The notes under the pieces: model-generated
Database searches by the model: none
Seen by the model: the letters and a program-made list of their open reading frames with translations, nothing else
Told to the model about the DNA's origin: nothing
Part shown: positions 1 through 10,474 of the stretch, piece by piece
Numbering within the stretch: position 1 is the stretch's first letter
How the letters are laid out: each line of letters opens with the position of its first letter
Made by a program: the position numbers and the translations under genes
Origin: Pseudomonadota bacterium
GTDB taxonomy: Bacteria; Pseudomonadota; Gammaproteobacteria; Burkholderiales; Burkholderiaceae_C
Direction of reading: 5' to 3'
NCBI GenBank assembly: GCA_963205335.1
Contig: CAUJIM010000088.1
Location: 27,669-91,668, forward strand
DNA: 64,000 bases

Positions 1-837
1 CTCGCTGGCGCTGCCCAGCAGCCCGGCCTTGCGCGCCCGCTCCCAGTAGCGCACGGTGAGATCGATGACGAAATCCTCCTCCCAGCTGATGAAGGCGTCG
101 CGCATCAGGCTGGCGATGTCGTAGGTGATGGGGCCGAAAACCGCGTCCTGGAAATCGAGCACGCCCAGCCTGCCTTCGGGCCCGACCATCAGGTTGCGCA
201 TCATGTAGTCGCGGTGCACGAAGACCTGCGGCGCCGCCAGGTTCTGCGCCACGATGGCGTCGAACGCCCCGGAAAGCGTGGCCTGCTGCGCGGCATCGAG
301 CGCGACGGCGCGGTGGCGCGCCACGTACCAGTCGGGAAACAGCTGCAGCTCGCGGCGCAGCAGCGCCTCGTCGTACGGCGGCAGCACGCCTGCGCGGCTG
401 GCCTTCTGCCAGTCGATCAGGATGTCGACGGCCTGCAGGTACCAGCCGTGCGCGGCCTGCGGGTCGCGCTCGTCGAGCCGCTCGATCGCCGTGCGCGCAC
501 CCAGGTCGGACAGCAGCATGAAGCCCCGCGCCTCGTCCCAGGCGAGGATCTCGGGCACGCGCAGGCCGGCCGCGCGCATCAGCGCCTGCACCGCCACGAA
601 CGGGCGGCAGTCCTCCCGGTCGGGCGGCGCGTCCATGACGACCAGGCTGCGGCCCCGGGCGTCGTCGATGCGCAGGTAGCGGCGGAAGCTCGCGTCGGCG
701 CTCGCCGGGCGCAGGCTGTCGGGCAGCAGCGCATGGGCCTGCGCCTGCGCGGCGAGCCAGGCGTCGAAGGCCGCGCGGCGCGCGGCGTCTGGCCAGGCCA
801 CGCGGCCGGCGGGGGGCGAAGGGGGCGAGGCGCTCAT
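1..837 (-). CDS. amgK: N-acetylmuramate/N-acetylglucosamine anomeric kinase AmgK (partial, 3' end outside window)
   Basis: This frame is open from an ATG at 837 to the window edge, so the C-terminus is missing (about 279 codons are present). It encodes an aminoglycoside-phosphotransferase-fold kinase. The catalytic loop is visible as VHRDYMMRNLMV, followed by the metal-binding segment GVLDFQDAVFGPITYD. AmgK phosphorylates recycled MurNAc/GlcNAc at the anomeric position in the peptidoglycan salvage route that bypasses de novo UDP-MurNAc synthesis, together with MurU, which would lie beyond the left edge. It is divergent from lptD with an 85-bp gap, the same neighbourhood known in Pseudomonas. 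Family-level assignment is firm; the exact substrate is inferred from context. Confidence 0.85.
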   Translation of the reverse strand, partial: MSASPPSPPAGRVAWPDAARRAAFDAWLAAQAQAHALLPDSLRPASADASFRRYLRIDDARGRSLVVMDAPPDREDCRPFVAVQALMRAAGLRVPEILAWDEARGFMLLSDLGARTAIERLDERDPQAAHGWYLQAVDILIDWQKASRAGVLPPYDEALLRRELQLFPDWYVARHRAVALDAAQQATLSGAFDAIVAQNLAAPQVFVHRDYMMRNLMVGPEGRLGVLDFQDAVFGPITYDIASLMRDAFISWEEDFVIDLTVRYWERARKAGLLGSASE

Positions 838-922
838 GGATAATCCCATTGTATTGACCCGCTTCCTCCGCGAGTCGGGCGCGCGGCGGCCGCATCCGGC
901 CGCGCGCCGCCTCCTCGCTCCC

Positions 923-3331
923 ATGAACCAGCCGCCCGTGCGCCTCCGTCCGTCTTCGCCTTCGCGCCTGCCCGCCCTGCTGCCCCGGGCGGCGGCAGGC
1001 CTGGCATGGCTGCTGTGCGCGCAGGGCGCGCTGGCGCAGGCGGCCGACGCGCCGGCGCCGCCGCTGCGCGCCAGCCCCGTCCTGCAGGAGGCGCCGCCGT
1101 CCAGCCAGACGCGCGGCCAGCTGCCCACCTTCGTGAGCGGCGACCGCATCGAAGGCAAGACCGACGCGCGGACCACCATCGAAGGGCACGCCGAGCTGCG
1201 CCGCGGCGACACCGTCATCCGCGCCGACCGCATGGACTACGACGAGCCCGAGGACCGCGCCCGCGCCAGCGGCCAGGTGCGCATCTACCGCGCCGGCAAC
1301 CTCTACGACGGCAGCCTGCTCGACCTCAAGGTCGACGCCTTCTCGGGCTTCTTCACCGACGTGCGCTACCGGCTGCTGCAAAACGCGGCGCACGGCGAGG
1401 CCCGCCAGGTCGACTTCCTCGACCACGACCGCTCGGTCTCGCACGACGCCACCTACACCACCTGCGAGAAGGACAACGAAGAGAGCTGGCGGCCCGACTG
1501 GGTGCTGCGCGCGCGCACGCTGCACGTGGACAAGCAGGAGGACGTCGGCACCGCCGAGAACGCGGTGCTCGAATTCAAGGGCGTGCCCATCCTGGCCGCG
1601 CCGTACATCAGCTTTCCGCTGTCCAACAAGCGCAAGTCGGGGCTGCTGCCGCCGACCATCGGACTGGACAGCATCAGCGGCCTCGAATACGCGCAGCCCT
1701 GGTACTGGAACATCGCGCCCAACCGCGACGCGACGATCACGCCCACCCTGATGACGCGCCGCGGCATCGCGCTGGGCACCGAATTCCGCTACCTCGAGCC
1801 GCGCTACGGCGGCGAGCTGGGCCTGGACTACATGCCGAGCGACGCGCTGCGCCACCGCGACCGCTGGCTCGCCAGCGCCAGGCACCACGCGCAGATCGGC
1901 ACGCCGGCGGGCGACGTGGGGCTCAACCTGAACGTGCGGCGCGCCAGCGACAACGACTACTGGCGCGACTTTCCCCGGCGCGGCGGCGCCAGCAGCAACC
2001 CGCTGGACGTGACGGCCCAGCGCCTGCTGCCCGCCGACGGCTCGCTCAGCTGGGGCTGGGGCAACCACTCGGTGAGCCTGCGCACGCTCAAATGGCAGAC
2101 GCTGCAGGACGTGACGGCGCCCATCACCCCGCCGTACGACCTGCTGCCGCAATGGCACTGGAGCTACACGCCGGCGGCGCTCGCGGGCGGGATCGACCTG
2201 CGCATGGACGGCGACGTCACGCACTTCCAGGCCGACCGCGCCTACTACACCCAACCCAACGCGCAGCGCAGCTACTTCGTGGCGCAGCTGAGCCGCCCCT
2301 GGCTCACCCCCGCGAGCTTCGTCACCCCGCGCCTGCAGCTGCACGCCACGCACTACGCCTTCGACACCCCGCTGACCACCGGCCAGCGCGCCGCCAGCCG
2401 CGTGCTGCCCACCTTCAGCCTCGACAGCGGGCTGGTGTTCGAGCGCGATGCCAGCTATTTCGGCCGCAGCTTCGTGCAGACCCTGGAGCCGCGCGCGTTC
2501 TACACGCTCACGCCGTACCGCGACCAGAGCATGCTGCCGGTGTTCGACACCGCGCCGACGGATTTCAATTTCGCCTCGATCTACACCGAGAACGCCTTCG
2601 GCGGCAACGACCGCATCGCCGACAACAACCTGCTCACATTGGGCGTGACCACGCGGCTGCTCGACCCCGCCACCGGCGCCGAGGCGGTACGCCTCGGGCT
2701 GGCGCAGCGCCTGCGCTTCTCGGACCAGCGGGTCACCATGCCGGGCGTCCCCATGGTCAGCGAGCGCCTGTCGGACGTGCTGCTCGGCGTGGGCATCCAC
2801 TGGACGCCGCAGTGGGGCTTCGACTCCACCATCCAGTACAACCCCAAGACCAGCCAATCGATGCGCACCACCATCGCCGCGCGCTACTCGCCGGGCAAAT
2901 ACCGCACGCTGAGCGCCGCCTACCGCAGGCAGGAGGTGACCGGGCCGATCACCGTGCCCAGCCAGCAGCTGGACCTCGGCTGGCAATGGCCGCTGAGCGA
3001 TCTTCTCGGCGCGCGCCCCGGCGACAGCCGCGACGGGCGCTGGTACAGCGTCGGGCGCCTGAACTACAGCCTGCTCGAGCACAAGCTGGTCGACTCCATC
3101 GTCGGCATGGAGTACCAGAGCTGCTGCTGGATCGGCCGCGTGGTGCTGGAGCGCCTGCAGCGCGGCACCACCGCGGCCAACACGCGCATCCTGTTCCAGC
3201 TCGAACTCAGCGGGCTGTCGCGCCTGTCGCTGGGCAACAACCCGCTGTCCAGCCTGCAGCAGAATGTGCCCGGCTACCAGATCATCGAGAACACCACGCC
3301 GACCCCGAGCCGCTTCACCCGTTACGATTGA
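923..3331 (+). CDS. lptD: LPS-assembly outer membrane protein LptD
   Basis: This 802-aa protein inserts lipopolysaccharide into the outer leaflet of the outer membrane together with LptE. The ATG at 923 is preferred over the ORF-track start because it is followed by a typical signal peptide ending near LAQA. An N-terminal OstA/LptA-like jellyroll (approximately residues 70-200) precedes the large C-terminal beta-barrel. Cysteines are visible in TTCEKDN and in the adjacent pair QSCCWIG near the C-terminus, matching three of the four disulfide cysteines of E. coli LptD. I see no cysteine in the mature N-terminal segment that would match E. coli Cys31. The gene is followed by surA after about 70 bp and is probably co-transcribed with it. 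Confidence 0.93.
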   Translation: MNQPPVRLRPSSPSRLPALLPRAAAGLAWLLCAQGALAQAADAPAPPLRASPVLQEAPPSSQTRGQLPTFVSGDRIEGKTDARTTIEGHAELRRGDTVIRADRMDYDEPEDRARASGQVRIYRAGNLYDGSLLDLKVDAFSGFFTDVRYRLLQNAAHGEARQVDFLDHDRSVSHDATYTTCEKDNEESWRPDWVLRARTLHVDKQEDVGTAENAVLEFKGVPILAAPYISFPLSNKRKSGLLPPTIGLDSISGLEYAQPWYWNIAPNRDATITPTLMTRRGIALGTEFRYLEPRYGGELGLDYMPSDALRHRDRWLASARHHAQIGTPAGDVGLNLNVRRASDNDYWRDFPRRGGASSNPLDVTAQRLLPADGSLSWGWGNHSVSLRTLKWQTLQDVTAPITPPYDLLPQWHWSYTPAALAGGIDLRMDGDVTHFQADRAYYTQPNAQRSYFVAQLSRPWLTPASFVTPRLQLHATHYAFDTPLTTGQRAASRVLPTFSLDSGLVFERDASYFGRSFVQTLEPRAFYTLTPYRDQSMLPVFDTAPTDFNFASIYTENAFGGNDRIADNNLLTLGVTTRLLDPATGAEAVRLGLAQRLRFSDQRVTMPGVPMVSERLSDVLLGVGIHWTPQWGFDSTIQYNPKTSQSMRTTIAARYSPGKYRTLSAAYRRQEVTGPITVPSQQLDLGWQWPLSDLLGARPGDSRDGRWYSVGRLNYSLLEHKLVDSIVGMEYQSCCWIGRVVLERLQRGTTAANTRILFQLELSGLSRLSLGNNPLSSLQQNVPGYQIIENTTPTPSRFTRYD

Positions 3332-3402
3332 TCGATCGCCGCGGCCGCGCCAGCGCGCGCCGGGCCGCTCCTCCCCGCCCTCCCTTTCCACCGCCGCCCG
3401 TC

Positions 3403-4782
3403 ATGACACTCCATGCCTCCCGCGTTCTCCAGCCGGGCCTGCCCTGGCTGCTGGCCCTGCTGCTCTGGCTGCCGCCGCTCTCCGGCGCACAGCCCGCGCC
3501 CGCCCGGTCCGCCCCAGCCGCCCCCGAGCGCGGCGCCCCGGCCGCAGCAGCGCCCGGGCGCGCGGCCGACTACATCGTCGCGGTGGTCAACTCCGACCCC
3601 ATCACCAACAACGAGGTGCGCGAGCGCACCGACCGCGTGCTCGAGCAGAACCGCGACCAGGCCAACGTGCCGCCGCGCGCGCAGCTCATGCGCGACGTGC
3701 TCGAACGCCTGATCATAGAAAAGATCCAGGTGCAGATGGCGCGCGAGAGCGGCATCAAGGTGGACGACTTCGCGGTGGACCAGGCCGAGCTCTCGGTCGC
3801 GCAGCAAAACGGCGTGAGCGTCGAGCAACTGCGCCAGCAGCTCGCGCGCGAAGGCACCACCGTCGAGCGCTTCCGCCGCGAGCTGCGCAACCAGCTGTCG
3901 ATGCTGCGCGTGCGCGAGCGCGAGGTGGATTCGCGCGTCAAGGTGAGCGACCTGGACGTGGACCAGTACCTGGCCGACCTGGAAAAGAACGCGCCGGCGG
4001 CGGCGCGCCAGATCAACCTGGGCCACATCCTGGTGCTGGTGCCCGAGAACGCCAGCGAAGCCACGGTGCAGGAGCGCCGCGCGCGCGCCGACGAAGCGCT
4101 CGCCAAGCTGCGCGCGGGCGCCGAATTCGCCACCGTCGCCCACGAATACTCCGACGCGCCCGAGGGCCGCAACGGCGGCGCTCTGGGCCTGCGCCCGGTC
4201 GACCGCTACCCCGAGCTGTTCGTCAACGCCACGCAGCAGGCGGCGATCGGCAGCCTCGTGGGGCCGCTGCGCTCGCCCGCGGGCTTCCACATCCTCAAGG
4301 TGCTCGAGCGCTCCAGCACCGGCGTGCCCACGATTGCCGTGCAGACCCATGCGCGCCACATCCTGCTGCGCGTGGGCGCCGGCGTGACCGAGGCGCAGGC
4401 GGCGGCGCGCCTGGCGGAGCTGCGCCAGCGCATCGTGAGCGGCCAGGCCAGCTTCGAGACGCTGGCGCGCGAATATTCGCAGGACGCCAGCAGCAAGCAG
4501 GGCGGCGATCTCGGCTGGGCCTTTCCGGGACGCTTCGTGCCCGAATTCGAGCAGGCGCTGAACGCGCTGCGGCCGGGGCAGGTGAGCGAGCCCGTGGTCA
4601 CGCGCTTCGGCGTGCACCTGATCGAGCTCGTCGAGCGCCGCCAGGCACAGCTCACGCAGCGCGAGCAGCGCGACCTGGTGCGCAGCGCGGTGCGCGAGAA
4701 GAAACTCGACGAGGCCTACGCCAACTGGCTGCGCGACGCGCGCGCGCAGGCCTACGTGGAATACCGCGAGGCACCGCAATAG
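3403..4782 (+). CDS. surA: Periplasmic chaperone / peptidyl-prolyl isomerase SurA
   Basis: This 459-aa periplasmic protein escorts unfolded outer-membrane proteins, LptD among them, to the BAM complex. The ATG at 3403 gives a signal peptide (hydrophobic [18 protein letters not shown]) and a Pro/Ala-rich linker, then the SurA_N chaperone domain. Two parvulin domains follow: one around [10 protein letters not shown] with NGGALGL, and one around [10 protein letters not shown] with KQGGDLGW. The length is close to that of other betaproteobacterial SurA proteins. It lies between lptD and rsmA with 5 bp to rsmA; the pdxA gene found between surA and rsmA in E. coli is absent here. Confidence 0.94.
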   Translation: MTLHASRVLQPGLPWLLALLLWLPPLSGAQPAPARSAPAAPERGAPAAAAPGRAADYIVAVVNSDPITNNEVRERTDRVLEQNRDQANVPPRAQLMRDVLERLIIEKIQVQMARESGIKVDDFAVDQAELSVAQQNGVSVEQLRQQLAREGTTVERFRRELRNQLSMLRVREREVDSRVKVSDLDVDQYLADLEKNAPAAARQINLGHILVLVPENASEATVQERRARADEALAKLRAGAEFATVAHEYSDAPEGRNGGALGLRPVDRYPELFVNATQQAAIGSLVGPLRSPAGFHILKVLERSSTGVPTIAVQTHARHILLRVGAGVTEAQAAARLAELRQRIVSGQASFETLAREYSQDASSKQGGDLGWAFPGRFVPEFEQALNALRPGQVSEPVVTRFGVHLIELVERRQAQLTQREQRDLVRSAVREKKLDEAYANWLRDARAQAYVEYREAPQ

Positions 4783-4787
4783 CCGCC

Positions 4788-5576
4788 ATGGCCCACATCC
4801 CGCGCAAGCGCCTTGGCCAGCACTTCCTGCGCGAACCCGCCGTCATCGACGCCATCGTGCGCGCCATCGCGCCACGGCCCGGCCAGGCGATGGTGGAGAT
4901 CGGCCCCGGACTGGCGGCGCTGACGCAGCCGCTGGCCGAGCGCCTGGGGCGGCTCACGGTGATCGAGCTCGACCGCGACCTGGCGGCGCGGCTGCGCCGG
5001 CACGAGCGGCTCGACGTGATCGAATCCGATGTGCTGAAAGTGGATTTCACGCAGCTGGCACAAGCGCTGCAAGCTATCAAGATAAGAGTCGTCGGCAACC
5101 TGCCATACAACATCTCGACGCCGATACTGTTCCACCTGCTGGAGCACGTGCAGGTGGTCGAAGACCAGCACTTCATGCTGCAAAAGGAAGTGGTCGACCG
5201 CATGGTGGCGCCGTGCGACAGCGGCGCCTACGGGCGCCTGTCGGTCATGCTGCAGTGGCGCTACGCGATGGAGGACGTGCTGTTCGTGCCGCCCGAGAGC
5301 TTCGAGCCGCCGCCGCGCGTGGACAGCAGCGTGGTGCGCATGGTGCCGCTGGCGGCGCCCGCCGCCGTCGACGCCGCGCTGCTCTCGCAACTGGTGCAGG
5401 CCGCGTTCAGCCAGCGGCGCAAGCTGCTGCGCCACCCGCTCGCCCCCTGGCTGGCGGCGTGCGGCTACGCCGGCGCGTTCGACCTGCAGCGGCGCGCCCA
5501 GGAGGTGCCGGTGGCCGAGTACGTCGCGCTCGCGCAGGCGCTCAAGCCGCCGCCGCGAGCCAGTAGCCGCTGTTGA
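4788..5576 (+). CDS. rsmA: 16S rRNA (adenine1518/1519-N6)-dimethyltransferase RsmA/KsgA
   Basis: This 262-aa enzyme dimethylates two adjacent adenines in helix 45 of 16S rRNA late in 30S assembly. The N-terminus carries KRLGQHFL, followed by the SAM-binding [11 protein letters not shown], and the catalytic motif NLPYNIS is intact. The ATG at 4788 begins 5 bp after the surA stop, so it probably belongs to the lptD-surA operon. The segment just before NLPYN coincides with a dispersed AGCGCTTG-type repeat (about 5054-5092) that appears to have been absorbed into the reading frame. Confidence 0.95.
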   Translation: MAHIPRKRLGQHFLREPAVIDAIVRAIAPRPGQAMVEIGPGLAALTQPLAERLGRLTVIELDRDLAARLRRHERLDVIESDVLKVDFTQLAQALQAIKIRVVGNLPYNISTPILFHLLEHVQVVEDQHFMLQKEVVDRMVAPCDSGAYGRLSVMLQWRYAMEDVLFVPPESFEPPPRVDSSVVRMVPLAAPAAVDAALLSQLVQAAFSQRRKLLRHPLAPWLAACGYAGAFDLQRRAQEVPVAEYVALAQALKPPPRASSRC

Positions 5577-5703
5577 AGGGGCTGCTCATGCGCAGCGCCA
5601 GCGGCGAAACGTCGAGCAGCTTGTCGGTGGGCATTTTCTCGCCCGATTCGGCGTCGATCACGACGCCTTCGATGGCCAAGGGCTCGGCCGCACCCGTGTG
5701 CAC
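5542..5703 (-). CDS. Unrecognised small ORF or gene remnant downstream of the barstar gene
   Basis: A 53-codon minus-strand frame, with a possible GTG at 5703, reads [18 protein letters not shown] and ends in GYWLAAAA. Its stop lies inside the 3' end of rsmA on the opposite strand. I do not recognise it. It follows the barstar stop at 5748 closely and could be the last gene of that operon or the 3' relic of a decayed gene. There is no clear ribosome binding site. Low confidence that it is expressed. Confidence 0.25.
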   Translation of the reverse strand: MHTGAAEPLAIEGVVIDAESGEKMPTDKLLDVSPLALRMSSPFNSGYWLAAAA

Positions 5704-5747
5704 GGCCTCGTCCGCCCGTTCCGCAGGGCCAAAGGTGGCGGAACGGG

Positions 5748-6293
5748 CTACAGAAAAGAATAGAAGCAGCGGAACGCGATGCGGCGCTCGCCCCAGTACT
5801 CGGCGGCGTCCCGGAAGATGTCCAGCAGCTGCTCGCGCGCTTCCTTGTCGAACTTGGCGGTGGCCGGAATCTGCTCGAGCACCACGACGAAGCCCGGTTG
5901 CGGCCCGGCCTTGTGCAGCGGATCGGTCATGCAGTCGTAGAGCGCATCGAAGTTCTTGCCGAAGTGCGCCGGGAACAGGAACTGCGCGGCAATCAGGTCG
6001 AGCACGTCCTGCTTGGTCTGCGCGTGCGCCAGGTTGGCATAGAGAAAATGGTGGCCGAGCCGGTGCGCCGTCTCCTGCAGTTCGTGCACGCGAAACGCGC
6101 GGATCGACTGCACGATGTTGGCGCGCACGTTGCGCAGCAGATTCTCATCGTCTTGACGAAGTGGCATTTCCATCTCCGTTGCTCTTTCTTTCAAAAGTCC
6201 ATCAAGGGGGTGGGCCCCGGTCGGCGTGGACCGGAAAGCCTCGGTATCCGTCAGGGAAGCGTCGCGGTCGGCGCCGAAGTCAAGCGTCGTCAT
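5748..6293 (-). CDS. Barstar-family ribonuclease inhibitor
   Basis: This 181-aa protein has a barstar fold in its C-terminal part. The signature GKNFDALYDCMTDPL corresponds to the barstar helix whose acidic residues plug the RNase active site. Barstar itself is about 90 aa, so this member has a long N-terminal extension; an internal start at MEMPLRQ is possible. The ATG at 6293 overlaps the stop of the upstream ribonuclease gene as ATGA, which indicates translational coupling. The expected role is cytoplasmic neutralisation of the partner RNase before export. Confidence 0.85.
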   Translation of the reverse strand: MTTLDFGADRDASLTDTEAFRSTPTGAHPLDGLLKERATEMEMPLRQDDENLLRNVRANIVQSIRAFRVHELQETAHRLGHHFLYANLAHAQTKQDVLDLIAAQFLFPAHFGKNFDALYDCMTDPLHKAGPQPGFVVVLEQIPATAKFDKEAREQLLDIFRDAAEYWGERRIAFRCFYSFL

Positions 6294-6691
6294 GGTTCTA
6301 TCGTCCGGAAGCTGTTGTAGTGGTCGCCCGAGTAGTAGCAGGCGTCGGGCGTGCGCGGCGCGCCGCCGCAGACGATGCGCCGCGCGCCCCGGCCGCGCAC
6401 GCCGGGGGTGCGCACCGTGTATTCACGGTAGTAGCCGCGCTTGCGCACGGGAAGCTGCCGCTCGTAATTGCCAAACACAGAACCATCCTTGTCGTACGGG
6501 AACGGCCCGCCGCCCTGGATCAGCGCGTAGGTGGTGCGCCCGGAGGCCGGCAGTTGCGCAAGGCCGATCGCCGGCTGCCCGGCGTTCTGCACCGGTGACC
6601 GCGCACCGCTGGGCAGTGCCAGCAGGCTTGCTGCGCCCAAGAGACCCGCCGCCACCATTGGGCGCACGCCCATGGCGAATGCTTTCCACAT
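6290..6691 (-). CDS. Secreted guanyl-specific ribonuclease (RNase Sa/barnase superfamily)
   Basis: This 133-aa exported RNase has a signal peptide (MVAAGLLGAASLLALPSGARS) followed by a single ribonuclease N1/T1-type domain. The RNase Sa active-site blocks are visible: GPFPYDKDGSVFGNYE, the catalytic Glu in YYREYTVRTPG, the Arg in GRGARRIVCGG, and the His in YSGDHYNSF. It therefore should cleave RNA after guanosine. The ATG at 6691 is preferred over an upstream GTG because the signal peptide starts there. The stop overlaps the barstar start, giving a toxin/inhibitor operon. Confidence 0.9.
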   Translation of the reverse strand: MWKAFAMGVRPMVAAGLLGAASLLALPSGARSPVQNAGQPAIGLAQLPASGRTTYALIQGGGPFPYDKDGSVFGNYERQLPVRKRGYYREYTVRTPGVRGRGARRIVCGGAPRTPDACYYSGDHYNSFRTIEP

Positions 6692-6738
6692 TGACGACCG
6701 CCCCACGCAAGATTCCCGGTACAGCGGCGCCGCACTAG

Positions 6739-6833
6739 GGTTTACCCGAAATCCAAAGGCGGTAGTTTGACAAAAACGGGGGCAAAACGCAAGCTATTGC
6801 CCAAAAAATGGGCAAAAATATCAGGGTTAACCC
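6739..6833. promoter_or_regulatory. Intergenic region with two GGGTTWACCC palindromes and a hairpin
   Basis: The gap between the RNase gene and maeB (6692-6858) is AT-richer than its surroundings. It contains GGGTTTACCC at 6739-6748 and GGGTTAACCC at 6824-6833. A perfect 7-bp inverted repeat with a 5-nt loop (TTGCCCA/TGGGCAA, 6797-6815) lies just beyond the maeB stop. The hairpin could be a weak terminator for maeB, though no clean U-tract follows. The palindromes resemble operator half-sites, but the cognate protein is unknown. Confidence 0.3.
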
Positions 6834-6858
6834 AAATACCGCCGAACCGGCGGCAGTT

Positions 6859-9180
6859 TTACTGCTGGACGCTGGCGTTGGCGTCGGTGGCGGTGAGCGC
6901 CACCATGTTGACGATGCGCCGCACCGTCGCGCTCGGGGTGAGCACGTGCACCGGCGCGGCCGCGCCCAGCAGGATCGGGCCGATGGCGATGCCGCCGCCC
7001 GCCGCCGTCTTGAGCAGGTTGTAGGCGATGTTGGCGGCGTCGATGTTGGGCATGACCAGCAGGTTGCAGCTCCCGGTCAGCTGCGCGTGCGGCATCAGGG
7101 CGGCGCGCGCCTTGCCGTCCAGCGCCACGTCGCCGTGCATCTCCCCGTCCACCTCGAGCCACGGCGCCTGCGCGCGCAGGAGTTCGAGCACGCGGCGCAT
7201 CTTGACCGCGCTGGGCTGGTTGCTCGAGCCGAAATTCGAGTGCGACAGCAGCGCCGCCTTGGGCTTGATGCCGAAACGCAGGATTTCCTCGGCCGCCATC
7301 ACGGTGATCTCGGCGAGCTGCTCGGCGCTCGGGTCGTAGTTGACGTGCGTGTCCACGATGAAGACCTCGCGCTCGGGCAGCAGCAGCGCGTTCATGCACG
7401 CGTAGGTGTTCGCGCCCGCGCGCCGGCCTATCACCTGGTCGATGTACTGCAGGTGGTGCGCGGTGTGGCCCCAGGTGCCGCAGATCAGGCCGTCGACCTC
7501 GCCCTTGTGCAGCAGCATGGAGCCGATCAGGGTCAGGCGCCTGCGCATCTCGATCTTGGCGATGGGCACGGTGATGCCCTTGCGCTCCGTCAGGCGGTGG
7601 TAGGTCTGCCAGAAGTCGCGGTAGCGGTGGTCGTTCTCGACGTTGACCACGTCGTAGTCCTGCCCCTCCTTGAGGCGCAGGCCGAATTTCTCGATGCGCT
7701 GCGCGATGATGGCCGGGCGGCCGATCAGCGTCGGGCGGGCGATGCGCTCGTCGGCGACGATCTGCGCGGCGCGCAGCACGCGCTCCTCCTCGCCCTCGGA
7801 GAAGGCCACGCGCTTGACCTCGCCCTGGCGCGCGGCCATGAACACCGGCTTCATCATCGTGCCCGAGGCGTAGACGAAGGTCTGCAGGTGGTCGAGGTAG
7901 GCACGCATGTCGGTGATCGGGCGCTGCGCCACGCCGCTGGCCTGCGCCGCCTGCGCCACCGCGGGCGCGATCTTCATCATCAGGCGCGGATCGAACGGCT
8001 TGGGAATCAGGTACTCGGGCCCGAACGAGAGCTGCTCGCCGACATAGGCCGCCGCCACCACCTCGCTCTGCTCGGCCTGCGCCAGCTCAGCGATGGCCTC
8101 AACCGCCGCGACCTCCATCTCGGTGGTGATGGTCGTCGCGCCGCTGTCGAGCGCGCCGCGGAAGATGTAGGGAAAGCACAGGACGTTGTTGACCTGGTTG
8201 GGATAGTCGCTGCGCCCGGTGGCGATGATGGCGTCGCCCCGCACCGCCTGCACCTCCTCGGGCGTGATCTCGGGGTTGGGGTTGGCCAGGGCGAAGATCA
8301 GCGGCCGGGCCGCCATCGCGCGCACCATGTCCTGCTTGAGCACGCCACCGGCCGACAGGCCGAGGAAGATGTCGGCGCCGTCGATAACCTCGCCCAGCGT
8401 GCGCAGCGACGTGTCCTGCGCGAACGCCGCCTTGGCCTCGTCCATCAGCTCGGTGCGCCCCTGGTAGACCACGCCGGCGATGTCGCTCACCCAGATGTGC
8501 TCGCGCGGCAGGCCGAGCTTGACCAGCAGCCCGAGGCAGGCGAGCGCCGCGGCGCCCGCGCCCGAGGCGACCAGCTTGACCTCCTCGATGCGCTTGCCCG
8601 CCACCTTCAGGCCGTTGAGCACCGCCGCGCCGACGACGATGGCAGTGCCGTGCTGATCGTCGTGGAACACCGGGATGCGCAGGCGCTCGCGCAGCTTGCG
8701 CTCGACGTAGAAGCAGTCGGGCGCCTTGATGTCCTCCAGGTTGATGCCGCCGAAGGTGGGTTCGAGCGCGGCGATGATTTCGACCAGCTTGTCGGGGTCT
8801 TTTTCGTCGATCTCGATGTCGAACACGTCGATGCCCGAGAACTTCTTGAACAGCACCCCCTTGCCTTCCATCACCGGCTTGCCGGCGAGCGGCCCGATGT
8901 CGCCCAGGCCCAGCACCGCCGTGCCGTTGGTCACCACGCCCACCAGGTTGCCGCGCGCGGTGTAGCGAAACGCCGCCGCCGGGTCCTTGACGATTTCCTC
9001 GCAGGGCGCGGCCACGCCGGGCGAGTAGGCCAGCGCCAGCTCGTGGCGGCTGGCCAGCTGCTTGGTGGGCAGGATGGAAATCTTGCCCGGCTTCGGGTGT
9101 TCGTGGTATTCGAGCGCGGCGCGGCGCAGCATGGCGCGCTTGTCGGCGGCGCCGGTATCGGGGGCGGAAAGATCAGGCAT
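6859..9180 (-). CDS. maeB: NADP-dependent malic enzyme (MaeB type) with C-terminal phosphotransacetylase-like domain
   Basis: This protein of about 773 aa decarboxylates malate to pyruvate with NADP+. The N-terminal malic enzyme domain contains [17 protein letters not shown] and the NAD(P)-binding region with [11 protein letters not shown] and [10 protein letters not shown]. The C-terminal 330 residues, from about [18 protein letters not shown], form a phosphotransacetylase-like domain, which in this family is regulatory and binds acetyl-CoA. The ATG at 9180 (MPDLSAPD) is chosen over the GTG at 9195. Length fits the two-domain MaeB class. Confidence 0.94.
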   Translation of the reverse strand: MPDLSAPDTGAADKRAMLRRAALEYHEHPKPGKISILPTKQLASRHELALAYSPGVAAPCEEIVKDPAAAFRYTARGNLVGVVTNGTAVLGLGDIGPLAGKPVMEGKGVLFKKFSGIDVFDIEIDEKDPDKLVEIIAALEPTFGGINLEDIKAPDCFYVERKLRERLRIPVFHDDQHGTAIVVGAAVLNGLKVAGKRIEEVKLVASGAGAAALACLGLLVKLGLPREHIWVSDIAGVVYQGRTELMDEAKAAFAQDTSLRTLGEVIDGADIFLGLSAGGVLKQDMVRAMAARPLIFALANPNPEITPEEVQAVRGDAIIATGRSDYPNQVNNVLCFPYIFRGALDSGATTITTEMEVAAVEAIAELAQAEQSEVVAAAYVGEQLSFGPEYLIPKPFDPRLMMKIAPAVAQAAQASGVAQRPITDMRAYLDHLQTFVYASGTMMKPVFMAARQGEVKRVAFSEGEEERVLRAAQIVADERIARPTLIGRPAIIAQRIEKFGLRLKEGQDYDVVNVENDHRYRDFWQTYHRLTERKGITVPIAKIEMRRRLTLIGSMLLHKGEVDGLICGTWGHTAHHLQYIDQVIGRRAGANTYACMNALLLPEREVFIVDTHVNYDPSAEQLAEITVMAAEEILRFGIKPKAALLSHSNFGSSNQPSAVKMRRVLELLRAQAPWLEVDGEMHGDVALDGKARAALMPHAQLTGSCNLLVMPNIDAANIAYNLLKTAAGGGIAIGPILLGAAAPVHVLTPSATVRRIVNMVALTATDANASVQQ

Positions 9181-9207
9181 GGCGGGATTGTCCACTACGG
9201 CGATGGC

Positions 9208-10416
9208 TCAGGCGGAGATGCGGGCGGGCACGCGTTCGCCGGCCGGCTCGCCCGCCAGCAGCGCCGCCTGCAGCTGGTTGCGCCCGCCCGACTTGGCGGC
9301 GTAGAGCGCGCCGTCGGCCGCCTGCAGCAGCGCCTGCGCATCGCGTCCGTGTTCCGGAAACACCGCGAGACCGCACGACATGGTCGCCCGCAGCGGCTCG
9401 CCTTCGTGCGCCACCGCGAGCGTGGCGAACGCCGCGCGCAGCACCTGCGCGCGCTCCCGCGCGGGCTGCAGCGCGGCGTTTTCCAGCACCAGCAGGAACT
9501 CCTCGCCGCCCATGCGGCACGCCATGTCGCCCTCGCGCACGTGCGTCTGCAGCAGCCGCGCCAGCGCCTGCAGCACCGCGTCGCCCGCCGCATGGCCGTG
9601 GGTGTCGTTGACCTGCTTGAAGTGATCGACGTCGATCATCACCAGCGCGAGCGGCGCGCCCAGGCGGGCGCAGCGCGCCAGCGCCCCGGGCAGCGTGTCC
9701 GACAGGTGGCGCCGGTTGTACAGCCCGGTGAGCGGATCGCGCAGGGCCGCCTCGCGCAGCTGCGCCTGCAGCAGGCCGATCTCCTTGAGCTGCTGCCGCG
9801 CCTGGCCCCGGCTCTGGTGCAAGCCCACCGCACGCACGTGGCCGTCGCGCGCGAACGTGACCATGAACGCGGTGAACACCGCCATGCACAGGCCCGTGAC
9901 CAGCAGGCTGGTGTCCGGCTGCCAGCGCAGCGGCCAGAACAGGAACGCGCCCAGCAGCAGGCCCGCCGCCATGACCAGCACCAGGTGCAGCAGGCCGCGC
10001 CGCCCCATGAAGACGACGAGGTTCAGGCAGACCGCCGCGAACAGGATGAAGCTCGGCCACAGCGGGAAGCCCAGCCCGGCGAACCACAGCGCAAAGCAGA
10101 ACCCTTCGAACTGCACGGCGCGCATCTCCGCACGCCGCTGCCGCGCCGGATCGCCCTGGCGCACGGCGTAGCCGTACGCCAGTTGGGGAAATGCCAGGAA
10201 CTGCGCGAGCATCAGCACCCAGGCGACGGCACCCGCGCGCACCTCGTGCAGGTGCACCGCGAAGACCACCGCCAGCGCGGCGAAGAAGATGGTGCGGTTG
10301 CGCCAGTTCATGCGCACCATCCAGTGCACCCGCCCCGGTGCCCGGACGGCCGCACCTGCGTCCCGTGGCGAGGCAGGGGGCTGGTTCAACGGCTTTTCGT
10401 CCGGTTGGCTTCTCAT
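9208..10416 (-). CDS. MASE2-like membrane sensor diguanylate cyclase (GGDEF)
   Basis: This protein of about 402 aa has an N-terminal membrane part with several hydrophobic helices (for example RTIFFAALAVVFAVHL and HLVLVMAAGLLLGAFLFW), resembling a MASE2 sensor. A short linker leads into a GGDEF domain with DPLTGLYNRRHL, DVDHFKQVNDTHGHAAGD and an active-site signature GGEEF, expected to be catalytically competent for c-di-GMP synthesis. The ATG at 10416 (MRSQPDEK) is taken rather than the TTG 11 codons upstream. The ligand sensed is unknown. Confidence 0.88.
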   Translation of the reverse strand: MRSQPDEKPLNQPPASPRDAGAAVRAPGRVHWMVRMNWRNRTIFFAALAVVFAVHLHEVRAGAVAWVLMLAQFLAFPQLAYGYAVRQGDPARQRRAEMRAVQFEGFCFALWFAGLGFPLWPSFILFAAVCLNLVVFMGRRGLLHLVLVMAAGLLLGAFLFWPLRWQPDTSLLVTGLCMAVFTAFMVTFARDGHVRAVGLHQSRGQARQQLKEIGLLQAQLREAALRDPLTGLYNRRHLSDTLPGALARCARLGAPLALVMIDVDHFKQVNDTHGHAAGDAVLQALARLLQTHVREGDMACRMGGEEFLLVLENAALQPARERAQVLRAAFATLAVAHEGEPLRATMSCGLAVFPEHGRDAQALLQAADGALYAAKSGGRNQLQAALLAGEPAGERVPARISA

Positions 10417-10474
10417 GAAAATACGGCATTCCCCCTTGCAGGGAAACAATTGTCAGCTATTCGCCCAATAGCCA

